Below are positions 1-8,039 of a stretch of DNA of 64,000 bases, in pieces; position 1 is the first letter of the stretch; every line of letters starts with the position of its first letter. Source of the stretch: Isochrysis galbana (taxonomy: Eukaryota; Haptophyta; Isochrysidales; Isochrysidaceae); assembly GCA_018136815.1 (NCBI GenBank), contig CM030935.1, positions 6,653,092-6,717,091 of the forward strand, given 5' to 3'. A program made the translations under genes and the position numbers. A model generated the notes under the pieces. It was given only the letters and a program-made list of their open reading frames with translations. It was not told where the DNA came from and did no database searches.

Positions 1-259
1 CCCGTGTATTGTACGCCTCGAACGAAACACCCGACCAGAAATAGGACCAGGCCGACAAACCTGCCCCCCCCCCCTCTGCCCCCTCGGGCCAGTGGTTTTT
101 TTTGTACGGGGCACTTGTACTCTTATACTCTAAGGAAACGGCGTGAATGAAGGCGCGCGAGAAGAGGAGCGCGCGAACAGCGGAATGTGTGAAGAGCGTG
201 TGGCGCGTGGCGGTCGACTCCTCCCCTCTCGGCCCTCTTTCACTCTTTCTGCTCCAGAG

Positions 260-268
260 GTCCTTGAG

Positions 269-307
<39 letters not shown>

Positions 308-466
308 ATCTCTCTCTCCACCATAGAGCTCTCTCCCTTTCTCTATCTTTTCCTCTCACAGATCCTCTCTCACTTCTTCTTCTGCTTCCACTCCTCTCTG
401 CTCCAGAGGTCCTTGAGAGGCTCGAGAGCTCGAGAGTACTTAGGTGATGACAATCAGGAAGACTCG

Positions 467-513
<47 letters not shown>

Positions 514-640
514 TCCCCCCCCCCCGTCTCTCTCCCTGTCTCTCTCTCCCTTTCTCTCTCTCTTCCTCTCACATCCCCTCCCCAGTCGGTCGGTCCCGGT
601 CGCTCGCTCTCTCGCTCCCCCCCCCCCCCCCCCTCCCCCC
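260..640. repeat. (CT)n / poly(C) low-complexity tract
   Basis: Two long CT microsatellites (about 268-303 and 470-508) and C runs, including one of more than 15 at about 617-633. Serine-leucine reading frames across it are artefacts of the repeat. Similar strand-biased tracts precede several real genes in the window, so it may be part of a promoter/5' leader for a gene to the right. Confidence 0.8.
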
Positions 641-935
641 TAAAGAAAACAAGTTCTCACAAATCTGATCTCCCCACAGGACCCCATCCTTTATCTTCCC
701 CCTCTCCTTTACCTTCTCCTCTCTCCCTCTCTCGCACGACACTCTCGATCCATTCAAGTCCTTCGCTTCAGTTTTCGGTTCCCTTTCCCCTCTGCAGCTA
801 CAAAAAACGGATCTCATCCATCCGTTTTTGTATCCGTCGGAGCTCGCTCTCTCTCACGCACACCACCAGACAATCTCTCTCTCTACTGCTCTCCCTCCCG
901 GACGACTTGAGCAAGGCGAAGGGCAAGAGCGACGG

Positions 936-1307
936 ATGTCCTCCTCCACCTGTCAGTTACCCAGTCGCCAATGCGCGCTCGACGCCAACCGTGCCATTCA
1001 CGCTGTAGAGAAGATGATGTGTGAGATGCTCATGAGAGATGAATCGGATCGCTCTGCTTCAGACAAGGGAGCACGCACTCCATCGCCGGCGCCGTTGGCA
1101 AAGTCGAGGCTCAGGGAAAAAGTGGACACGCTGCCCGCAATCTCCCGTGTCGCATCTGTAGCTCCGTTCGGCCTCGTCGGCATCTCAAAAAAGCCACTCC
1201 GACCCCCTCCGCTCCTGCGACGCAAGAGGGTACATGACATCAGACGGCGCGAGCATGGGATGAGGCTGGAGCGCGTCACATCGCCGCAGCGAAGTGTGGC
1301 CGTTTAG
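936..1307 (+). CDS. possible first exon, unknown protein
   Basis: I do not recognise this protein. The first ATG after the CT-rich tract opens a 123-codon frame with mixed composition (MSSSTCQLPSRQ... then a helical stretch with ALDANRAIHAVEKMMCEML), unlike the surrounding simple sequence. A possible splice donor (AAGAGG then GTACAT) lies at 1230, so the last 25 codons may be intron read-through. No continuation exon could be identified with confidence; a 62-codon frame at 1361-1549 is a weak candidate. Could equally be a chance ORF. Confidence 0.3.
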   Translation: MSSSTCQLPSRQCALDANRAIHAVEKMMCEMLMRDESDRSASDKGARTPSPAPLAKSRLREKVDTLPAISRVASVAPFGLVGISKKPLRPPPLLRRKRVHDIRRREHGMRLERVTSPQRSVAV

Positions 1308-1309
1308 GT

Positions 1310-2780
1310 TCACTATACGAATGCAGCATACGAAGAGGCAGCGAACGAAGAGCAGTCATTTTGCCGCGCGAATGCAATTTCACCTTCCTGTTGGCGCTCA
1401 TGATATCATGTCAATTTGGCATCGACAAGAGCACACGACTCAATGTGCTCAGAGGTATGAATCTCGGTCGCCAGGCCGGAATGGAGGTCACGGACATATA
1501 TGAGCTCAGGCAAACGTGCTGCAAACATGTGTTTCGTAGGCTTCTTTAGCTGCACTGTGGCATTGATAGGTTGGTCTTTGATGAAGGCCACTGGCAACAA
1601 ACGCCGCCTTTGCGATAGTAAAGCAAGTCCTGTGACAACCCCATCTCGATGGTAGCATTCAACCCGATGGGCTTTTTTCTTGCTTCTGGAAGAAGAGCAG
1701 GCCCCACGGAGCACAGCGCATGCGCTCGCTCTTCCTCGCCGGCAAGCCTACGCTCACTTGTCCGTGATGAAGGAGGGACGGCGTGATTTCAAACATTATT
1801 TTGTGGTGCACGTGGTTGGCTCATGATGCAGGGACGTCTTACGCAGGGACGAACAACGTCGCGGTGTGGGATTGAATGAGACGTATATCGCGTCTTGCGC
1901 TTGATGGCCATGTATGTGATGGCGATCGACTCTAGGTGGTGTGACGGTGCGGTGTTGGCGAGCTGGTGATGAGCGATGAAGAATGAGGCTCGCATTGTAC
2001 AGTTTGCATCGAGCTGGGTCGGGTGTGTGCTGTTGGATTTTTGCGGAGAAAAAGAAGACTCTTGAACAGAGATATCATCGAATAAATACAAACGACCTGC
2101 GTCACGAATATGAGGCCAGTAATAGAATGATAGTTGTAATAAGACAACTGAATATTAGTGCCGCTACCGCCACTAGCCGCACTAGCCATGCACCAACACT
2201 AGGGCGGTCAAACAGCTATTATAATTTCTATGGGTGAAAATTGACCAAGTCAAGATTGAGGATTCATCACGAGATTCTTGGATATATGGTGACCGGGTAG
2301 GTGTAACTAGCACATACCACATACCCGGACCCGGTGCCCTTTGGGCCCGCCCAGACCGCCCGCACGGTAGCTCCCACAACCCACAACCACAACGATGCGT
2401 AGCAAGAAAGCGCGCAAACAGGCCAAAAATGACTATGGCGGAGGGCCGACGTCCGATGCGAGCGCGGGCGAGTGTCGGTGTCGGGCCGCTAATCGACGCG
2501 TCCCCGGTGTAGCGCGCCTCAGCCAGCCACAACCACAGCCGCATGCGCGCAGGCTGCAGGGCTGCAGGGCGCCTCCTGCTACTGCCTCCCATGCCCGCCG
2601 CCGTCTCATCGCGAATCGCCCCCCTCGCGGCCCTCGCTAGCACGCCAACGGGGGGGTCCCGGAGCGCCCGAGTTAGGCGTGCGCCCGGGCGTGCTGCGAA
2701 GCTTGTGCTCTTTGCCATCAGTAAGGGTGTACAGAAATGTTGCTCCCGACCCCCACTTATGTGGTTTTGGGAGGTGGACG
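1310..2780. other. intergenic, no supported gene
   Basis: Only short frames in all directions. 2340-2700 is a GC-rich island whose minus-strand frame (to 2718) is Arg/Ala-rich and looks like a composition artefact. Nothing else recognised. Confidence 0.5.
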
Positions 2781-3169
2781 GGGTCTCCTTGCAAAGGTGG
2801 ACAATATTTTTTTTAATTTTAACAAATTTTTATGGGTCGCGGCGCGGCAAAGGAACGGGACTAGCGCGCACACAAGACAGGACTCCCTGCCGCGGCGAGC
2901 GCAAGCACCCTTCCCCCTTATGCCACCCAGCTCTTCACTAGCTTACTACCTGCGCTAGCCGGAGCACCCCTCCCTCCACACTCAAGCAGCCCCCCACGCC
3001 AGGATCCTGTTTTGGTCTCGCAGGCAAGGGGGCCTAATGGGAGGGTGAGGAGCAACTCCTCAAAGAGGAGCTTTGGGGAAGGAGATGTTTGAGTGGGGGC
3101 GCTATACCCTTGCGCTAGGCATGGGCAGCGACGCCGCCTCAAAACATGTCCTCCCTCTGGTCTTGAGTC

Positions 3170-3545
3170 GAAATTTTTGGTGTTTGAATCCGAGGGCGAG
3201 GGGGTTTGTGCTTCTTGGGTTGGTTGTAGTGGGATGAGGGAGTGGGAGATGGAGTGAAGTGTTGAAAGAGGGCCCAAGGCAGGGCACTGAGTTGTAGGTA
3301 CTTGTGGCCCACAAGCGTGGGGTGAAAACGAAAAGTGTATCAACATGTGTCTTGAATTGAAATTTTTGGTGCTTTGAACAGAGGGCGGGGGGTTCGTGCC
3401 GTTTGGGTTGGTTGAAGTGTGAAGGGGGAGTGGGAGAGGGAGTCTTGTGTTGAGAGAGGGCCCAAGGCAGGGCACTGAGTGATTGGTACTAGTGGCTCAC
3501 AAGAGTGGGGTGAAGACGAGAATTGTGTCAACAAGTTGGAAAACA
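3170..3545. repeat. in-frame tandem repeat, period about 189 bp
   Basis: The word AATTTTTGG with its flanks recurs at 3172 and 3361; each unit carries AGGGCCCAAGGCAGGGCACTGAG and TGGGGTGAA(A/G)ACGA(A/G)AA. About two units here, with a third degenerate one upstream. The same repeat is present at 63640-64000. Confidence 0.7.
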
Positions 3546-3921
3546 GAGGCATGGGGTGCTCTCCGTATGGGGTTGATGGTTGTGAAGTGCCCTCCCATGT
3601 TGGGTGCACTGATGGTAGAGGTTTCCACCATGGGGAGGGCAGCTGAGCTGCCCTCCCACATGAGGTGCTCTTGGGGTGGGAGGGTTTCCCACTGTTGGAG
3701 GGGGTCTCCAAGACCCCCTGCATGATGCGCAGAGCCATGGTGGCAACCTGTTCGGTGCCAGTGCTCGCCACCCCGCGCGCTTGCGCGGGTGTGGTTTGGA
3801 TGGGTTGGATGGGCTCTGAGAGGGCTTTCTGACGAGCCGCCTCGGGCGGCGTGGGGCGTCCCAGGTGGGGCGCGGTGGCGAGGGTCGCCTGGGGCTCGGG
3901 AGCGGTCGCGGCACGCTCCAT
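3340..3921 (-). CDS. ORF of retroposed element, proline-rich, unknown (copy 1, frameshifted)
   Basis: Begins MERAATAPEPQATLATAPHL immediately after the element's conserved 5' leader. 193 codons before a stop, but comparison with the copy at 63251 shows a one-base deletion near 3385; after shifting frame the same repeats continue to about 3150. The protein is rich in Pro, Ser, Thr and His, with an N-terminal segment like GRPxPPEAARQK followed by tandem units of about 63 codons sharing SFSPHSCGPQxPTTQCPALGPL and SLSHS. The repeat period (189 bp) is a multiple of three, so units stay in frame. No known domain recognised; it could be the gag/ORF1-like product of the element. Confidence 0.55.
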   Translation of the reverse strand: MERAATAPEPQATLATAPHLGRPTPPEAARQKALSEPIQPIQTTPAQARGVASTGTEQVATMALRIMQGVLETPSNSGKPSHPKSTSCGRAAQLPSPWWKPLPSVHPTWEGTSQPSTPYGEHPMPLFSNLLTQFSSSPHSCEPLVPITQCPALGPLSTQDSLSHSPFTLQPTQTARTPRPLFKAPKISIQDTC

Positions 3922-3967
3922 AGTTCAAACTATAACAATAGTTATGCATTGCAAAGGTGGACAATAT

Positions 3968-5268
3968 GTGGGGTTCCTGAAATAGCAACATATTCAACTT
4001 TTGCAACATTTTTGTCTACTCATATAAATACTTCTATTCTACTTCTACTTATGCGCCGCCGCCGCAAACCGCTCTCATGTATGTACGTGAAACAAAGGGC
4101 GCTGGGTGGGGCTGCTGAGCGATGGCAATGTCAGCTGCTACGCTAGGTGTAAAACTCCGATTGTACCATCCAACACAAGGAAGAAGAAGGGCGGCGCCCG
4201 ACACCCCAACACCAACACTCTAAGCTAACACATTCGACACCCGGAAACCGCCGCCCATTGGGCTAGCAGCACAGCTGCACCCCCTCAAGAAGCCGAAGAA
4301 GGCCCAAGGGGATGGGAATGAAGGGGGAGGGAAGGAAGTGGATAGTGAGGGCATATAAGATGTTGTCCTCAGCCCTTCGTGGGGCGCCTTTTAGCAGCAA
4401 GGGCGGTCGCTTTCTTCAAGAACTCTTCAAATTTTCACGTGCGCACGTCGGTGACAACGACCTTCCACACTCAACAAATTGACAGGGAGCGGGTGGCCTG
4501 TATGACATTACTTGTGGCTGAAACTACCCGCTCAGCTCTCTCCGCCCACCAAGCTCGCAGGTCTTCCCAACTCAAATCGCCGGGCCGCACGCTCCTAGTG
4601 CCCCAGCGCGTTCGCTTTCGTGGTGGTGTGCGGCGGCTCCGGCGCAGCGGGAACGTAGAACGTAGCTAGCTAGCATGGCGGCGGTAGTAAGTCGGTTGTA
4701 GGTGGTTGTGTCGGCCTGGGCTTGCTGTAGTTGATTGAAGTCTTGCAGTGTCGTATTCCATACGATGACAGACTTTTACTTCTAACCGGTGGTTTATTTT
4801 AAGCCTCAAGGTCTCGTCGGCGACATTCTACCCCTTCTCTTACTTTCTTTCGATGTCATCAAACGTTCCACGACTGTCTTCCGTCTTCTCTTCATGCATC
4901 GGTTGTAGTCTTCCGTCTTCTCTTCGTATATCGGCGGTAGCTCCACAGCGAGGTCTGCTCTCGTTGTTCCGACTTCTCTGTTTCGCATGTCTGTGCGCCG
5001 ATGAGTTGCCTTGGTGCCGACGCTTGACAGTCCGCCCTGAGTGTGGTTAGTTTTCGCCCTGTTTGGTTTAGTTCGTGTGTGTCTGTGTGACGAGGGGCTT
5101 TTTGAGTCCCTGCGTTGTAGTCTCTCGTGTCTACCTTGGACCTAAGAAGCTCTCATTATTCTCCTTCTCTCTCTTCCTCTAGCTCGCTAGCTAGCCTCGG
5201 CCCTACCCTCCAACGCCGCGCGTTGTGGGCCTCCGAACCTCCGTCTCTCTTCTCGTCCCTCGCACTCG
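3968..5268. other. intergenic; possible LTR/leader of the adjoining retroelement remnant
   Basis: No coding sequence supported. 4680-5268 precedes the degraded gag-like frame at 5269 and may hold its LTR and leader, but I found no second LTR copy to prove this. Confidence 0.35.
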
Positions 5269-6267
5269 ATGGTAGAAGCTGTCAGACCCGACTTCTACTA
5301 TGACCTCTCAGACATATTCCCGCAAGCAACCACCTACGACTCCTTCACGGCCGCGTCAGCTGCCGGCTCGATCGAACGGCCCTCTGCCCACGAGCCAGTA
5401 GTCATCGCGTGTTCGACAAGCACAAATTCTGTCTTGGCGCCTACGACCGCGCCGTCCCATAATCCCGCTCCACTTCTGCCCATGGAAACAGCGGGAACTT
5501 CTTTCGGGCCACAAGGGGCCCACTTCGTCGGAACCGGCGGCTCCGAGCCTCCGCAAGGTCCTTCTAACACGGCGGCGCCATCCGCCGCTCCGTCTGACGA
5601 GCCGCTGCTCGTGGATCCACTCCGCGATCGAACCGAGCTCACGTCTCTCGGGACCTCGGGCAGCCCGAGGCCCGACTCCCAAGTCCACCCGCTTGAAGAC
5701 AGCGCGTGGGAACACGTAAGCGAGTCCCCTTCGGCCGCGACTTTTTAGCCGACCGCCTCGCCCACATGCAGTCCGCGATCGACGCTCAACTACTTCGCGA
5801 TGAGAAACGAGACCGAGAGCACGCCGCCCTCCTCGAGATGATAGCGGGCCTCAGCACCCACGTCAGGGCCTTGCCTCAGGCTTCCAGCCCAGCTGGCCGA
5901 ACCAACTCTCCCTCGAGAAGAGGAGCCCACGCTGCGACCCTCAATTGCACAGTACGCCGACACCCTCAACAACATCATGACCGTCGCATGGCGCGCCGCC
6001 CTCGATGCGACGCAGAGCGCTCAAAGAGAATCCGTGCAAAACGCCACCTTGAAGTCTCGCACTGGTGTTACCTTCCAACCCGGGGATAGGGTTTGTCGCC
6101 GCATTCCGGGGCACGCCAATAAGCTTCAATTTCTCTACTCCGGTCCCTACCGCGTGGATGCTAAACTTTCCGACACGCGCTATCGCCTCCGCGACCTTGA
6201 AAATCGGAAGATCAAGGACGAGGTCCACATCTCGAACTTACGCCCGTATTTTACTCGGGGGCGGTGA
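5269..6267 (+). pseudogene. gutted Ty3/gypsy retrotransposon: gag N-terminus joined to integrase C-terminus
   Basis: Starts with an ATG frame (MVEAVRPDFYYDLSDIF...) of Ser/Pro/Ala-rich, gag-like composition ending at 5748, which continues after a frameshift as a coiled-coil segment (LADRLAHMQSAIDAQLLRDE) to about 5935. From about 5940 the sequence jumps to the end of an integrase: a helix with AWRAALDATQSAQRES, then the SH3-like C-terminal domain with FQPGDRVCRRIPGHANKLQF, GPYRV, LSDTRYRLRDLEN and EVHISNLRPY, stopping at 6267. Protease, reverse transcriptase, RNase H and the integrase core are missing. The tail is closely similar to that at 56430 but with many substitutions, so this is an older, non-functional, deleted copy. 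Confidence 0.75.
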
Positions 6268-6482
6268 TCCTTGGCTTTTGGCAAGCCAACGAGCTTGAGC
6301 TGCCAAATTTTGCCGCCGTGCTGCGTGTCATTCTCACCAACTCACCCAACTCCGTGCCTCCCGAGCGTGTGTTCTCGATTCTCAACGATACTTTCGAGGC
6401 CGACATGGATCGTGCATACGCTGACTACATAGAGCTCAGCTTGCAGCTCCAATTCCAATTCAACAATCGGGGCCGAGCGTGA
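6264..6482 (+). pseudogene. hAT transposase C-terminal dimerisation domain, fragment
   Basis: A frame overlapping the end of the integrase remnant reads FWQANELELPNFAAVLRVIL, then PNSVPPERVFSIL and an ending ...ADYIELSLQLQFQFNNRG. The ERVFS core preceded by PNS is the signature of the hAT-family dimerisation domain. The DDE catalytic part, BED finger and most of the protein are absent, so only the tail of a transposase gene remains, directly abutting the integrase remnant. A second hAT tail (16913-17473, minus) ends in a similar FN.R motif. Confidence 0.7.
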
Positions 6483-6489
6483 ATGCTAT

Positions 6490-7930
6490 TCTGAGTGTGA
6501 GCACAGCCGTGAGTCATTGATCATTGAGTGAGTGTGCACGTCTGCGTGTGCGCGCTCCGGCGCGGCTCGATCGCTACTCGCTGCTGCGCGCTGCGCGCTC
6601 GCTATACGTGGGCCTGGCGCATCAGCCCACATGTGGGAGTGGCTGTGACTCTTGCAAAAGTGGGTACATATGTTGATGTGGTAGACTCTTGCAAACGTTG
6701 ATAAAATATGTTCCACTTTTCTGTACTAGCTTAGCCATCAATCAGTGACCATCAGCATCAGCCCGGTGTCCGGTGTCCGGTGTCCGGGCCAGCCAAGAGC
6801 CACTGTGAATGCGCGGAATCCGCCGCATCCGCGCCGCCAATCGCGCCCACCGCGCGCCGGTGCCTAGGCGCAATCCAGAATCCAGCACGAGGCGCGCCAA
6901 AGGACCGCGCGAGCCGCCGGTGCCCCTCGCGACGAAGTGGCCCAAGGCCCAAGGCTTGCCCAAGGCCCTCCGGCAACCGGCAACGGCAGCGCTCGACTGA
7001 CTCGATGTTGAGATTCCCCCCCTTTGTTTTGACCCCACCTTGCACCTTGCCTCAGGTCATCCTTCCATCTTCCACAGGAATCTAGGATCTAGGAGCTACC
7101 AAAAGTACAGGCTAGGTGATACGTGATACAACCGTTTTTATTTTCCCAGTTTCCCAGGGCCCATCGGTAAGGGCGTACTACATTTATTGTACCCCTTGGA
7201 TCCGAGCGCACCGCCCCCCAAATAAAGCTAAACTGACAAACCTCCGAACGAAAAAGGCAGGCGGGCTTGCCTTTTTGATCGCGAAGAAGTCCGAACGACA
7301 AGAGCAGGAAACGCGGCCACCACGCCGCCGCGCCGCGCCCGCCTTCGACCTCCTCTCTTCTCCTTTGTCCTGAATAGGTGCGCTAGAAGGCGGACTGTCT
7401 CGTGTTTGGACGGGTGGTGGGCAGCTTTGGAGAGGGAATGAACCCGGTTTTTCCCATCCCCGTGAAGAACGAAGGTCTGACCGTCTGTTGCGGACTCCTC
7501 ATTGAGAAGAGTTTTCGCGCGAGTGGAGAGGAAGAAGAAGAGAGATTGGCCATACTCTATTTATATACTGAGGAAGTCTTGTTGGTTCGAATCATGAAAC
7601 GGGCGCCCGAGGAGCAGCGAGATCTTCTCGTCCGAGGTTTGGTTGTTAGAGGGAGAAGAGAGGAGAGAGCGAGAGGGAGAGGAGAGGAGAGAGAGAGAGA
7701 GGGAGAAGCGAAACAAGAGAAAGGGAGAGAGAGAAGTGAAGGAGATACTTGATTGTGTGTGGCGAGGCCTCGTCCAGAGGGAGGGAGAGAGAGGGGGAAT
7801 AGCATATAAAAGGAGCTCTGGAGAGAGGGGAAAAGTGAGGGAGCCTTGAGAGGAAGTGAGAGAGGAGGGGGGACAGCTTGGGGTCCGGAGAGCCGGAGAG
7901 GCGGCTATATGAGGTATGGGCCGCCGGAAG
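6490..7930. other. intergenic, GC-rich then GA-rich
   Basis: 6540-7000 is a GC-rich island with frames in several directions, none supported. 7600-7920 is purine-rich (GAGAG) on the plus strand and leads into the promoter tract of the next gene. Confidence 0.5.
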
Positions 7931-7943
7931 AATAGGTGAGAGA

Positions 7944-7960
7944 GGGGGGGGGGGGGGGGG

Positions 7961-7998
<38 letters not shown>
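7944..7998. promoter_or_regulatory. poly(G)20-(GA)n tract upstream of GMC oxidoreductase
   Basis: A run of 20 G followed by about 17 GA units and four GAA units, ending about 40 bp before the ATG. A nearly identical arrangement precedes ALG11 (G run 48210-48234, ATG at 48255). Position suggests a 5' leader or core-promoter element; regulatory function is inference. Confidence 0.45.
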
Positions 7999-8001
<3 letters not shown>

Positions 8002-8039
8002 AGAAGAAGAGGACGCCAAGCGGTAGAGCGAGTCGCGCC

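Larger units (their letters stand above)
2808..3948 (-). mobile_element. retroposed element (non-LTR/SINE-like) with 19-bp target duplication
   Basis: The 19-bp word TTGCAAAGGTGGACAATAT occurs at 2789-2807 and again at 3949-3967, flanking 1,141 bp. Read on the minus strand the insert starts with AACTATTGTTATAGTTTGAACT directly before an ATG and ends in an A-rich tail (complement of the T-rich stretch 2808-2830) next to the duplication. That is the expected outcome of target-primed reverse transcription. The same 5' end recurs at 45274 and 63217, which argues these are full 5' ends and not random truncations. Confidence 0.75.

Noticed and set aside
143-643. Long Ser/Leu reading frame
   Set aside because: It is the translation of (CT)n repeats; the complementary frame is Arg/Glu. 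No non-repetitive protein sequence.
2182-2718. 178-codon minus-strand frame
   Set aside because: Arg/Ala/Gly-rich in a GC-rich island with equally open frames on the other strand; no motif.
7561-7615. Box-B-like GGTTCGAATC suggesting a tRNA
   Set aside because: No box A at the right distance, no acceptor or anticodon stem.
7878-8039. Upstream in-frame ATG of the GMC oxidoreductase
   Set aside because: It would add poly-Gly and Glu-Arg residues from the G/GA repeat and hide the signal peptide.
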